Shown here in pieces: positions 35,339 to 44,190 of a DNA stretch of 64,000 nucleotides. Source of the stretch: Alloiococcus otitis ATCC 51267 (GTDB lineage: Bacteria > Bacillota > Bacilli > Lactobacillales > Carnobacteriaceae_A). Every line of letters starts with the position of its first letter. The stretch's first letter is position 1. A program made the translations under genes and the position numbers. The stretch covers positions 194,180-258,179 of the forward strand of contig NZ_JH992958.1 of the NCBI RefSeq assembly GCF_000315445.1, given 5' to 3'. A model generated the notes under the pieces. That model was given only the letters and a program-made list of their open reading frames with translations. It was not told the DNA's origin and did no database searches.

Positions 35339-35400
35339 TTATCATCCTTTCTGCTAAAAAAGTCCCTGGCACAAGGCTGGACCAGAGACCGGGTATTTCC

Positions 35401-36858
35401 TTAACGACCAAGTTTTGGAATCGGGATCCCTTCAATTTTTTGCTTGGTTAAGAAACCTGTTTTTTCGAAAATATACACGCAAACAATGGGGACGACAAAG
35501 GCAATGGCCATACCAATAGCAAAAGAAACAAAGGAACCAGTGGCAGCTGATAGGATACCTGGCAGGCCACCAACACCAATTGAATTAGCTGCGGTGGAAG
35601 AGAGGACCGACCACAAGCCAGCAAAAGCCGACCCAATCATCCCAGCCACCAGTGGATAGACATACTTGATGTTGATCCCAAAGAGGGCTGGTTCGGTAAC
35701 TCCTAGGTAGGCAGAAATAGCTGCCGGCAGGGAGACAGAAGCTTCCTGCTTGTCATTACGGTTCTTGAAGTAAATGGCCAAGACTGCTGAGCCTTGAGCA
35801 ATATTGGAGAAGGCAATCATAGGCCAGAGGATGGTCTGGCCATATTCAGCCACCAATTGGAGGTCGATGGCATTGGTCATGTGGTGGAGGCCGGTAACCA
35901 CAAGTGGGGCGTACAAGCCACCAAACAGAAAACCAAAGAGCCAGTTAAGAGACCCGCTAAGACCCCACTGGACAATTTGGGCCAACCAGGTGCCCAGGGT
36001 CCAACCGATGGGCCCAATGACGGCGTGGGCAATAAAGACGGTTGGGACCAAGGCCAAGAGGGGGACAAAGATCATGGAAATAGCTTCTGGGATCACCCGT
36101 CTGAAAAAACGTTCTAAGTAGACTAGGATAAAGCCAGCCATCATAGCCGGAATAACTTGGGCTTGGTAGCCAATCTTGTCTAAGGTAAAGAAGCCAAAGT
36201 CCCAAACTTCCACCTCCCCAGCCAGGATTTCAGTTACCCCATAAGCATTTAAAAGCTGTGGGGAAACCAGGGTAATCCCTAAGACAATCCCTAAAATCTG
36301 GGTCGTCCCCATCTTCCGGGTAATAGCCCAGGTAATCCCAACTGGCAGGAAGTGGAAAATTGCTTCACCCGGTAGCCACAAGAAGTCAAATACACCGGCC
36401 CAGAACTGGGAGCTTTCAGCGATGGTTTGACCCCCCAAAAAGTCCATCTGAATTTCTCCGATAATATTGCGGAAACCTAAGATCAAACCACCAATGACGA
36501 TGGCTGGAATCAAGGGAGAGAAAATCTCTGCCAGGTTGGCCATCAATTGTTGGAGCCAGTTCATATTGGACTTCCCAGCTTGTTTGACATCATCTTTTGA
36601 GGCTTCTTCCACCCCTGAAATTTTAGCAAATTCATTGTAGAACTCAGACACATTATTACCAATAATGACCTGGAATTGGCCAGCTTGGGTAAAAGATCCC
36701 TTGACCGACTCCAGATCTTCAATTTTATCAATATCCGCCTTGTCACTGTCCACTAATACAAACCGCATCCGGGTCGCACAGTGGGTGACTGCACTAATGT
36801 TGTCACTGCCACCAATTAATTCAAGCAGAGCCTTTGCATCCTGGCTAAAATCTGCCAT
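35401..36858 (-). CDS. treP: PTS trehalose transporter EIIBC
   Basis: 485 residues. Residues 1-75 form the EIIB domain with the phosphorylation cysteine in AVTHCATRMRFVL; the EIIC part has about ten helices with the trehalose/sucrose-family segment WAGVFDFLWLPGEAIFHFLPVGI. There is no EIIA domain, so a separate glucose-type EIIA must phosphorylate it. AGGAGGGG precedes the ATG. It imports trehalose as the 6-phosphate for TreC. No treR regulator lies beside it. Confidence 0.9.
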   Translation of the reverse strand: MADFSQDAKALLELIGGSDNISAVTHCATRMRFVLVDSDKADIDKIEDLESVKGSFTQAGQFQVIIGNNVSEFYNEFAKISGVEEASKDDVKQAGKSNMNWLQQLMANLAEIFSPLIPAIVIGGLILGFRNIIGEIQMDFLGGQTIAESSQFWAGVFDFLWLPGEAIFHFLPVGITWAITRKMGTTQILGIVLGITLVSPQLLNAYGVTEILAGEVEVWDFGFFTLDKIGYQAQVIPAMMAGFILVYLERFFRRVIPEAISMIFVPLLALVPTVFIAHAVIGPIGWTLGTWLAQIVQWGLSGSLNWLFGFLFGGLYAPLVVTGLHHMTNAIDLQLVAEYGQTILWPMIAFSNIAQGSAVLAIYFKNRNDKQEASVSLPAAISAYLGVTEPALFGINIKYVYPLVAGMIGSAFAGLWSVLSSTAANSIGVGGLPGILSAATGSFVSFAIGMAIAFVVPIVCVYIFEKTGFLTKQKIEGIPIPKLGR

Positions 36859-36923
36859 TTAAACCCCTCCTATAAGCTTTCCACTGTATCTTTCTTTCTT
36901 CAGGCAACAGCCTTAGTGCCTTA

Positions 36924-36952
36924 AATATACTGAAAATGTAAGCCTTTTACAA
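36924..36952 (-). promoter_or_regulatory. treP promoter with overlapping dyad operator
   Basis: Minus-strand -35 TTGTAA (36952-36947) and -10 TATATT (36929-36924), spacer 17 bp. The perfect dyad TGTAA-N5-TTACA (36937-36951) covers the -35 box and part of the spacer, suggesting a repressor site, possibly of a TreR-like GntR protein encoded elsewhere. Confidence 0.5.
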
Positions 36953-36979
36953 GTTATATCTTATAGATTTTTGTAATAA

Positions 36980-37270
36980 CTTACTTTGAAGCTGGGCTTG
37001 GTTTTTAAGTCTATCTGGGCAGGGTTTAAGGCAAGGCTGCCGACCACTTAATCTGACTTATCTTCGGGTTTTTACAGGAGGTTAGGGAAGCTGGTTTTAG
37101 CAGGCGAGTCCTTGCATCGGTCTTGACTTTTTAGCAGGAGGTACACGAAGGCTAGCCTTACTTGCTAAGCTCTAGCAGGTGGCTTGACTTTTAGAGGGTT
37201 ACCAAAACCAGGTCAAATTGCCAAGCCCTGCATATGGCTTGACCTTTGCCGGGCAACTGGTAAGCTAAAT
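36980..37270. other. Spacer with irregular short repeats upstream of ftcD
   Basis: Imperfect repeats of GGCTTGACTTTT-like and AGCAGG-like elements (CTTGAC at 37122, 37193 and 37238) are irregularly spaced. No ORF with a ribosome site. A weak resemblance of AGGAGGTTAGGGAAGC (37076-37091) to the 41-bp repeat was noted. Confidence 0.35.
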
Positions 37271-37304
37271 GTAAAAGTCTGAACAAAGTTTAGGAGGATA
37301 CTTC

Positions 37305-38210
37305 ATGTCTCAAGTCATTGAATTGGTCCCTAATTTTAGCGAAGGGGTTAACGAAGATATCATTTCTGGCCTCGTCAGGCTTGCCCAGTCCACACCAGGA
37401 GCCAGCCTCTTGGACTACTCGGCAGATAGCAACCACAACCGGACAGTCCTCAGCTTGGTGGGTAGTCCAGAAGCGATTAAGGAAGTGGCCTTTAACCTGA
37501 TCCAATACGCCAAAAACCACATTGACCTAACCCAGCACAAGGGAGCTCACCCGCGCATGGGGGCAACCGATGTCTGTCCCTTAATCCCCCTCAAGGATAC
37601 CAGTATCGAAGAATGTGTTGACCTGGCCCAAAAAATTGCCAAACGGGTTGGAGAAGAATTAGATATTCCGATTTTCTTATATGAAGCAGCAGCCACAGCT
37701 CCCCACCGGAAAAATATTGCCAAGATTCGCAAAGGTGAGTTTGAAGGTATGGCCGATAAGATCAAAGAAGACAAGTGGCAGCCAGACTACGGCCCAGACC
37801 AAGTCCACCCAAGAGCAGGAGCAACTGCTATTGGAGCCCGCATGCCCCTAGTGGCCTTTAATGTCAACCTGGATACCGACAATATTGACCTGGCCAAGCG
37901 AATTGCCAAGATCGTCCGTGGGTCTTCTGGTGGCTTCAAGTACTGTAAGGCCATCGGGGTGATGTTAGAAGACCGGCAAGTCGCCCAAGTTTCTATGAAT
38001 ATGGTCAACTACAAAAAAACCCCTCTCTACCGGGTTTTTGAAACCATCCGTTTCGAAGCCAAGCACTACGGGGTTGGTATCCTAGGAACAGAAATTGTGG
38101 GCCTAACCCCGGCTGAGGCCCTCATTGATTCAGCGAACTATTACCTACAAACAGAAGACTTTAACCCTGATCACCAAGTTATTGAAAATCAGTTATTAAA
38201 TGACCTATAG
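37305..38210 (+). CDS. ftcD: Glutamate formimidoyltransferase FtcD
   Basis: 301 residues, only the transferase part (no cyclodeaminase domain). Family motifs LVPNFSEGVNEDII, the active-site region HKGAHPRMGATDVCPLIP, and YNVNL-like FNVNLDTDNIDLAKRIAK. TAGGAGG precedes the ATG. In histidine degradation it moves the formimino group to tetrahydrofolate; single-domain forms in organisms lacking the hut pathway can instead act on 5-formyl-tetrahydrofolate. No hut genes are in view, and folate genes (folC convergent, thyA nearby) surround it, so the folate-repair role is favoured as inference. Confidence 0.9.
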   Translation: MSQVIELVPNFSEGVNEDIISGLVRLAQSTPGASLLDYSADSNHNRTVLSLVGSPEAIKEVAFNLIQYAKNHIDLTQHKGAHPRMGATDVCPLIPLKDTSIEECVDLAQKIAKRVGEELDIPIFLYEAAATAPHRKNIAKIRKGEFEGMADKIKEDKWQPDYGPDQVHPRAGATAIGARMPLVAFNVNLDTDNIDLAKRIAKIVRGSSGGFKYCKAIGVMLEDRQVAQVSMNMVNYKKTPLYRVFETIRFEAKHYGVGILGTEIVGLTPAEALIDSANYYLQTEDFNPDHQVIENQLLNDL

Positions 38211-38283
38211 AAGGATTAATATCTAGGAGTCTAAGCGGTTCAAAGCCTTGTCAATTCTCAAAACTTGTCCACTCAATTTAACC

Positions 38284-38313
38284 AAAAAAAGCTCTCATCT
38301 CGAGAGCTTTTTT
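38284..38313. terminator. Bidirectional terminator between ftcD and folC
   Basis: Stem GCTCTC (38291-38296) / GAGAGC (38302-38307), with seven As before and six Ts after. Confidence 0.9.
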
Positions 38314-38321
38314 AATCTTAA

Positions 38322-39608
38322 TTAACCGGATGCTTCATGGTAAAGTTTTAGGAAGTCGCCAACCAAGTAGAGGGAGCCAAAGATAATGATAATTTCATCT
38401 GCTTTTGCTTGCTGGTTTATGTAGTCTAAGATGGCTTGGAGGCTGGCCACACTGGAGGCCTGATAGCCCTTGTCAGTCAAAGATTGAACGGCCTGGTCGA
38501 CATCAAAACCGCGAGTCAAATCGGGTGAAATCAAGTAAAATTTATCAGCTGTTTCCCCCAGGAGGTCAAACATTTTGGCGAAGTCTTTTTCGACCATCAT
38601 TCCGGCAAAATAGGTGATTTTTTTGCCGGGGAAAAAGTGGTCAATTGACTGTCTAAGAGCCTTGACCCCGATTTCGTTGTGGGCCCCATCAAGAACAACC
38701 ACTGGCTGGTCAGATAGCTTTTGCATCCGGCCTGGCCAGTGGGTCGTCTTCAAGCCTTCTAATATGTCTAAATCTGTCAAATCAGGGTAAGATTGTTGGA
38801 CAATCTTCAAGGCTTCATAAGCCAAGGCAGTATTTATCAGCTGGTGGTTGCCAATCATTTGAGTCTCTAAAACCAAGTCCCCACCGTATTTAAAGGACTG
38901 GTAATCAAGGGTTTGATGAACAATGTCAAACTTGTCGGGATGGACAATGGTTAAATTACTGTCCATTTCCTTGGACACCTCTTTAACAATAGCCAATAAA
39001 TGGTCGGCAAGAGGGCCCACCACCACCGGACAGTCTTTCTTAATAATCCCTGCCTTGTGCCGGGTAATTTCTTCCAGGGTATTACCCAAGACATGGGTGT
39101 GGTCATAGCCAATAGAGGTAATGACTGAGACCAGTGGGGAAGGCACCACATTGGTCGCATCGATTTTACCCCCTACACCAGTTTCTAAAACTAAAAAGTT
39201 TACCCCCGCTTGCTTAAAGTATAGGAAGGCAAGGGCAGTTAAGATTTCAAAAGAATAGTATTTTTCACCCAAGCTGTCTTCCAAGCGCTGAACGATGGGG
39301 GCAATTTGACCGGTCAAAGCCATTAAGTCTTGGTCAGATATGTAGCAGTCATTAATCCGGATCCGTTCATTGACCCGCTCCAGGTGGGGGCTGGTGTAAA
39401 GCCCTGTTTTATAACCAGCCCGGGCCAAGCTGTGGGCAATATATGCACAAGTCGTCCCCTTGCCATTGGTGCCAGCAACGTGGATGACCGGCAAGTCTGC
39501 TTCCGGATTGCCTAGCTCTTTGAGTAAAAGTCGCATCCGGTTCAAATTTTTCTTGTCTCCGGTCCCCCGGGTAGTGTTGATGAGACTGATGGTTTCTTTC
39601 CAATTCAT
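38322..39608 (-). CDS. folC: Folylpolyglutamate synthase / dihydrofolate synthase
   Basis: 428 residues from ATG 39608 with AGGAG eight bases ahead (a TTG two codons upstream is in frame). P-loop VAGTNGKGTTCAYI, ligase motif YTSPHLERVNERIRIND, VLETGVGGKIDATN, and the Mur-ligase-type C-terminal half with VVLDGAHNEIG. Adds glutamates to folates, in some organisms also making dihydrofolate. A strong terminator hairpin for the upstream jag operon sits directly before its ribosome site, leaving almost no space for a separate promoter. Confidence 0.93.
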   Translation of the reverse strand: MNWKETISLINTTRGTGDKKNLNRMRLLLKELGNPEADLPVIHVAGTNGKGTTCAYIAHSLARAGYKTGLYTSPHLERVNERIRINDCYISDQDLMALTGQIAPIVQRLEDSLGEKYYSFEILTALAFLYFKQAGVNFLVLETGVGGKIDATNVVPSPLVSVITSIGYDHTHVLGNTLEEITRHKAGIIKKDCPVVVGPLADHLLAIVKEVSKEMDSNLTIVHPDKFDIVHQTLDYQSFKYGGDLVLETQMIGNHQLINTALAYEALKIVQQSYPDLTDLDILEGLKTTHWPGRMQKLSDQPVVVLDGAHNEIGVKALRQSIDHFFPGKKITYFAGMMVEKDFAKMFDLLGETADKFYLISPDLTRGFDVDQAVQSLTDKGYQASSVASLQAILDYINQQAKADEIIIIFGSLYLVGDFLKLYHEASG

Positions 39609-39621
39609 CTGCAAAGCTCCT

Positions 39622-39652
39622 AAAAAAGCAGTTATTAGCCAATAACTGCTTT
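39622..39652 (-). terminator. Strong terminator abutting the folC ribosome site
   Basis: Minus-strand stem AGCAGTTATT (39650-39641) / AATAACTGCT (39636-39627) with a four-base loop and six Ts, followed immediately by AGGAGC, the folC ribosome site. It ends the rpmH-rnpA-yidC-jag transcript and would limit read-through into folC. Confidence 0.88.
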
Positions 39653-39675
39653 GTATTTTTTATTCTAGTCTACTC

Positions 39676-40722
39676 CTAAACCTGTTTAGGCTCCACTACT
39701 AAGTACCGGTGGGGTTCCTTGCCTTCGGAGTGGGTCTGAACCTCACTGTAGCGGCTAAGCTGGCGGTGGATCTGCTTACGTTCATGGGCCGGCATGGGTT
39801 CTAAAATAACGGACTGGTTGGTGTTGATGACCTGCTGGGCCGTTTTCTTAGCCAGGTGCTCCACTGTTCCCTTACGGCGGCTACGGTAGTTTTCGGCATC
39901 CACATGGGCGTGGAGTTTATTGTCAGCCCGCTGGTGGAGCTGGATTTGGGCCAGGGTTTGCAAGCCGTTTAAAACCTTCCCATGACGGCCGATCACCAAA
40001 CCGGCATCCTGGGTATCAATATCATACTTGATAAATTGTTGGTCCTGGATGGTTTCGATGGTGACATCATCGACCCCCATATGACCAATAATGCTAAGGA
40101 GGTAGTCTTTGACAAAGCTAATCGCCTCTTGGTCTTCCTGGTTTTCCTGGATGGGAACCTGGCTGAAGGCATCTTGGCGTGACCGGGTATTTCGCGGTCC
40201 CTTGTCTGCTTGCCCTTCCACTTGATTTTCTGAATCCTGGTCTTGGGCCTGGTTAGCTAGTGGTTTTGCTGAAGCAGGGCTGGCTTGGCCAGAAGTAGTT
40301 TGGGCTAACTGGCTTGAGTCAGCTTGGTCAGAACCTGCTTGGTCAAAGTCTGCTTCACTGGCTTGAGACTGGCTTGACTCAGCCTGGTCACCTGTGTCTT
40401 GTTCAGGGCCTTCAAGGTCAGCTTGAAACTGGCTTGAACTAGGGGCATCCTTTGTGTCACCTGCTTCCTCATCCAAGCTAGCACTGGCATCTTGGAGGGG
40501 GGAGTTTTTAGGAACCGTTTCTTCGAGGACTTGGTCAACTTGAGACTTTCCCTTGCGTTTTACTGTGACGACAGCATCCTTGGCTCCAAAGCCCAAAAAT
40601 CCTTTGGTAGCCGGAGTATTGACTTGTATCTCTGCTTCAGAACGGGTGATGCCAAGCTCTTTTAGCCCTTTTTCAATTGCTTCTTCTTCTGTCTTTGCCT
40701 GGGCAGTGTACTTCTCAATCAT
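39676..40722 (-). CDS. khpB: RNA-binding protein Jag / KhpB
   Basis: 348 residues from MIEKYTAQAK at 40722 with GGAGG ahead; an in-frame start at 40764 lacks a site. Jag-N domain 1-52 (EEAIEKGLKELGITRSEAEIQV...KGFLGFG), a linker of about 150 residues of Ser/Gln/Ala/Asp repeats (QADSSQ-like), a KH domain (DIDTQDAGLVIGRHGKVLNGLQTLAQI) and a C-terminal R3H domain (MPAHERKQIHRQLSRY...). KhpB pairs with KhpA to bind sRNAs and mRNAs and affects cell elongation in streptococci. The linker is notably long and acidic. Downstream of yidC as usual, but mnmE does not follow. Confidence 0.93.
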   Translation of the reverse strand: MIEKYTAQAKTEEEAIEKGLKELGITRSEAEIQVNTPATKGFLGFGAKDAVVTVKRKGKSQVDQVLEETVPKNSPLQDASASLDEEAGDTKDAPSSSQFQADLEGPEQDTGDQAESSQSQASEADFDQAGSDQADSSQLAQTTSGQASPASAKPLANQAQDQDSENQVEGQADKGPRNTRSRQDAFSQVPIQENQEDQEAISFVKDYLLSIIGHMGVDDVTIETIQDQQFIKYDIDTQDAGLVIGRHGKVLNGLQTLAQIQLHQRADNKLHAHVDAENYRSRRKGTVEHLAKKTAQQVINTNQSVILEPMPAHERKQIHRQLSRYSEVQTHSEGKEPHRYLVVEPKQV

Positions 40723-40827
40723 TTCATTTCCTCCATCCATCACCATATGTTGGCAATCTTTCACAAGCTTTGTCTAAGTCCTGTATACCCTTTTAGTTTA
40801 CCAAATTTTGACAAAAAGTTTAAATGT

Positions 40828-41694
40828 TTATTTTTTTACATTTCTGCCTTCTTTTTTGGCCTTGCGAATGGCTCTCTTCCGCCGCTGGGCTTTTTCTTTC
40901 TCTGCTCGCTCAGCTTCTTCCTGTTCCCGCTTCCGTTTGAAGGGGTTGTTCAAAACTAAGGTCTGGCCGACCCCAAAAATGTTGGAGACGGTGAAGTACA
41001 AAGCAAGACCACTGGAGAGGCGGAAAGTAATCAAGATAATAAAGAGGGGCATAATAAAGCTCATCACCTTACCGCCTGCTCCTTCTCGGCCGTACTGCAT
41101 CAAGAGGGAGTTGATCAAGGTAAAAAGACCGGCCAAAATTGGAAAGATGTAATAAGGGTCTGGCTCCCCTAGGTTAACCCACAGAAAAGACTCGGTTGCC
41201 AGTTGTGGAGTCCGGCTAACGGCTTGGTAGACGGCAATGAAGATGGGCATTTGAACCAGTAGGGGTAGGCAGCCCATGAGGGGGTTAACGTCATTTTCTT
41301 CATAGAGCTTTTGCTGCTCTTCTTGTAGTTTCTGCTTGGTTTCTGAATCTCGGGCTGAATACTTCTCCTGGAGGGCCTTCATTTGGGGTTGGAGGTCATT
41401 CATCTGGTTCATATTCTTGTTTTGGAGGTGGGTTAAAGGCAGGATTAAAATGCGAGAAAGAATGGTAATGACAATAATCCCAATCCCGTAGTTGCCCCCA
41501 AACAACTCTGAGACCCAAATGATAAAGCGGGAGAAGTTGTATAGGATAAATCCTTCCCAAAAACCTTCGCTATTGGGGCCAATGGGTTCTAAGTTCTGCC
41601 GGGCTTCCTGGCCACATGCAGTTAATAGGACGACCAATGACACAATAGCCAAAGTTAAGATTAATCGCTTGTGTTTCTTTAATTGGTTAATCAT
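40828..41694 (-). CDS. yidC: Membrane protein insertase YidC (lipoprotein form)
   Basis: 288 residues. A lipobox (LLTAC, Cys near residue 27) makes it a lipoprotein, as in Gram-positive YidC1/SpoIIIJ. Five membrane segments with the conserved arginine in the hydrophilic groove (ILSRILILPLT), a cytoplasmic hairpin (MKALQEKYSARDSETKQKLQEEQQKLYEENDVNPLMGCLPLLVQMPIF), and a basic tail (KKGRNVKK). It inserts proteins into the membrane alone or with Sec. It follows rnpA after 29 bp. Confidence 0.95.
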   Translation of the reverse strand: MINQLKKHKRLILTLAIVSLVVLLTACGQEARQNLEPIGPNSEGFWEGFILYNFSRFIIWVSELFGGNYGIGIIVITILSRILILPLTHLQNKNMNQMNDLQPQMKALQEKYSARDSETKQKLQEEQQKLYEENDVNPLMGCLPLLVQMPIFIAVYQAVSRTPQLATESFLWVNLGEPDPYYIFPILAGLFTLINSLLMQYGREGAGGKVMSFIMPLFIILITFRLSSGLALYFTVSNIFGVGQTLVLNNPFKRKREQEEAERAEKEKAQRRKRAIRKAKKEGRNVKK

Positions 41695-41723
41695 GCTATT
41701 CCTCTCTTTTTTATATTATAGCC

Positions 41724-42080
41724 TTATGTAGGTGAATCTTGAAGTAGATGGGCCAATTTAAAGACATGTTTTAACGACTTGATGCACTGGTCCACACTCA
41801 TGTCCTTGGCAGGCGGCCGGGCAATGACCACAAAGTCGACCGAATCCTTGATCAAGCCTGCTTGGTCTAATTCAAAGACTGCCTGACGCATCTTCCGTTT
41901 AATCCGGTTGCGAATGACAGCATTGCCAATTTTTTTCCCAACGGATACCCCCAAGCGGAAGTGGTCTTGGTCCGGCTTGGCCAAGACGTAGACAACAAAT
42001 TGACGGTTGGCGAATGACTTGCCCTTTTGGAACACCCCTTGGAAGTCTTTGTCAGACTTAACCCGGTACGCTTTTTTCAT
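41724..42080 (-). CDS. rnpA: Ribonuclease P protein component
   Basis: 118 residues, starting MKKAYRVKSDKDFQGVFQKG. The RNR motif region RLGVSVGKKIGNAVIRNRIKRKMRQAV is complete. It binds the RNase P RNA and matures tRNA 5' ends. Cotranscription with rpmH is usual, but here a terminator-like hairpin (42133-42178) lies between them. AGGAGGGCGAATC precedes the ATG. Confidence 0.96.
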   Translation of the reverse strand: MKKAYRVKSDKDFQGVFQKGKSFANRQFVVYVLAKPDQDHFRLGVSVGKKIGNAVIRNRIKRKMRQAVFELDQAGLIKDSVDFVVIARPPAKDMSVDQCIKSLKHVFKLAHLLQDSPT

Positions 42081-42132
42081 GAGATTCGCCCTCCTATCTT
42101 CTAATGCAGTCCATTGCCCAGTCTCCTAGTTT

Positions 42133-42178
42133 AAAAAAATAGGCGACCTTCATCCCATCCTTGGATGTCGTCGCCTAT
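42133..42178 (-). terminator. Terminator/attenuator between rpmH and rnpA
   Basis: Minus-strand arms ATAGGCGAC (42178-42170) and GTCGCCTAT (42147-42139) with an inner ATCC/GGAT stem, followed by seven Ts. It could lower rnpA expression relative to rpmH. Confidence 0.8.
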
Positions 42179-42213
42179 CGCAGCTTATCTTATGCTTTAA
42201 GCCAATATTCAAC

Positions 42214-42354
42214 TTAGTAGCTTAAACGTTTTCTACCCTTGCGGCGTCTGTTTTTTAAAATTTTACGGCCGTTTTTCGTACTCATGCGTTTACGGAAACC
42301 GTGATTCTTTTTCCCTTTTCGTTTTTTGGGGTTAAATGTAAGTCCTTGAGCCAT
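42214..42354 (-). CDS. rpmH: 50S ribosomal protein L34
   Basis: 46 residues. [20 protein letters not shown] is followed by [10 protein letters not shown] and a basic tail ending RKRLSY. Family length is 44-46; the N-terminus carries an extra MAQGL form compared with the common MKRTYQPNKRKR, and the usual S/T-Q-P at positions 5-7 is replaced by F-N-P. AGGAGGTG lies seven bases ahead of the ATG. First gene of the minus-strand rpmH-rnpA-yidC-khpB cluster next to oriC. Confidence 0.95.
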   Translation of the reverse strand: MAQGLTFNPKKRKGKKNHGFRKRMSTKNGRKILKNRRRKGRKRLSY

Positions 42355-42479
42355 TGAAAACACCTCCTGAATCAATTTTGCTTTTAAAAAGCCTCAATCA
42401 TTTCTTATTCAATAGATAGACTGACTCTACAAGTTTATGTAATGTTTACTGGAATGTCAAGGAAATTTTACAAAAGTCA

Positions 42480-42800
42480 GGTCAAAAATTGACTCTTCTT
42501 AAACAATTTTATCCACAAGCTTGCGGAAAAAATTTTGTCGGTAAGGTCTAACCACAGGATTTTCCAGTTTTTATCCACAAGTCCTCAAGGAGGGATAGAA
42601 GTTTGTGATTAACTTTCCATTTCTGTGGATAAGACTTTATTTACTGCTATAATAAGCTTTTTAACCTCTTAATTATCCACAGTTCTTGAGGAAATCCGAA
42701 AACATTTTAGTTTATACACAGAAATTCAGATCGTGTGGATAAGTTTTTCTCCACACTTGTGACTTTCTTTATCCACTTTTTTTAAAATCTGTGGAAAACT
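42480..42800. other. oriC: oriC part 1: DnaA-box cluster upstream of dnaA
   Basis: Perfect DnaA boxes TTATCCACA at 42509, 42571 and 42673; reverse boxes TGTGGATAA at 42624 and 42734; near matches TTATACACA at 42712 and TTATCCACT at 42769; further halves (TGTGGAAAA near 42790). Position between rpmH and dnaA and this density are diagnostic of the chromosomal origin. The dnaA promoter must lie inside, so autoregulation by DnaA is likely. Confidence 0.95.
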
Positions 42801-42855
42801 CCAAGCGATCGTGGTAAAATTTGGTGTATATTATTTTTTGTCAGGAGGAAGAAGA

Positions 42856-44190
42856 TTGACCGACAAGCAAGAATTATGGTCTTTTATCCGAGACAAGTTT
42901 CAAGATTCTCTCGCCAAAATTAGCTTTGATGCCTGGATAAACTCAGCCGACTTGATCGACATCAGCCAAGACACAGTAACCATTCAAGTCCAGTCCACCT
43001 TGCACAAGGACTATTGGGAAAACAATTTAACCAATCAAACAGTCCAGTACCTCTATGAGTATTTTGGCAAGGAAATGACCCCCCGATTTGTTACCGAAGA
43101 TGAAAACCAAGCCCAAATGGACCAAAGTCAGCTTGAGAGCCAAAAGCAAGACAGCCGCCCTCCTGCCTTTAAGCCAAGCTCTTTAAATGACAAATACACC
43201 TTTGAGACTTTTGTCATAGGCAAGGGCAACCAGATGGCCCACGCCGCAGCATTAGTGGTTTCCGAAGAGCCTGGGACTATCTACAACCCCCTCTTTTTCT
43301 ACGGGGGCGTGGGTTTGGGCAAAACCCACCTCATGCATGCTATTGGCCACCAATACCTCCAGCTCAACCCCCAAGCCAATGTTAAGTATGTCACCTCAGA
43401 AAATTTTGCCAACGACTTTATTAACTCTATCCAGGACCGGACCCAGGAGAGTTTCCGCCAAGAATACCGGAATGTGGACTTGCTTTTGGTTGATGACATC
43501 CAGTTCTTTGCCGACAAGGAAGGGACCCAGGAAGAGTTTTTCCACACCTTTAACGAGCTCTATGACAAGCGTAAGCAAATTGTTTTGACTAGTGACCGCT
43601 TGCCCAACGAAATTCCCAAGCTTCAGGAACGTCTGGTCTCCCGCTTTGCCTGGGGTCTGTCTGTTGACATTACTCCCCCTGACTTGGAGACCCGGATTGC
43701 CATCTTAAGGAAGAAGGCCAATGCTGAACGACTGGAAATCCCAGACGAAACTCTTAGCTATATTGCAGGGCAAATTGACTCCAACATCAGAGAGCTGGAA
43801 GGGGCCCTGGTCCGGGTCCAGGCCTTTTCTGCCATCCAACAAAGCGATATCACCACCAGCCTGGCAGCGGACGCCTTGAAAAGTATGGTTAAAGTAGACA
43901 AGAAAGAAAACTTGTCCATCCCCACCATCCAGCAAAAGGTCTGCAAGCACTTTGGCATTACCCTGGCGGAGATGAAGGGGAAAAAACGGACCAAACACAT
44001 TGTCATTCCCCGGCAAGTAGCCATGTACCTATCCCGGGAATACACCACTAGCTCCCTGCCCAAAATCGGTAAGGAATTTGGCGGCAAGGACCATACCACT
44101 GTCATCCATGCCCACGAAAAAATTCAAAAATTGATGAAAGAAGACCCCGATCTCAAACAGGATATCGCTGACTTGGAAAAACAATTGTAG
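42856..44190 (+). CDS. dnaA: Chromosomal replication initiator DnaA
   Basis: 444 residues from a TTG at 42856, seven bases after AGGAGG (42843-42848); the longer frame from 42811 would place that site inside the gene. Domain I ([26 protein letters not shown]), a short Gln-rich domain II (about 85-110), the AAA+ domain with Walker [11 protein letters not shown] near 150, Walker [10 protein letters not shown], and domain IV with the DnaA-box signature [15 protein letters not shown]. It melts oriC and loads the helicase (DnaB, 56149). Confidence 0.98.
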   Translation: MTDKQELWSFIRDKFQDSLAKISFDAWINSADLIDISQDTVTIQVQSTLHKDYWENNLTNQTVQYLYEYFGKEMTPRFVTEDENQAQMDQSQLESQKQDSRPPAFKPSSLNDKYTFETFVIGKGNQMAHAAALVVSEEPGTIYNPLFFYGGVGLGKTHLMHAIGHQYLQLNPQANVKYVTSENFANDFINSIQDRTQESFRQEYRNVDLLLVDDIQFFADKEGTQEEFFHTFNELYDKRKQIVLTSDRLPNEIPKLQERLVSRFAWGLSVDITPPDLETRIAILRKKANAERLEIPDETLSYIAGQIDSNIRELEGALVRVQAFSAIQQSDITTSLAADALKSMVKVDKKENLSIPTIQQKVCKHFGITLAEMKGKKRTKHIVIPRQVAMYLSREYTTSSLPKIGKEFGGKDHTTVIHAHEKIQKLMKEDPDLKQDIADLEKQL

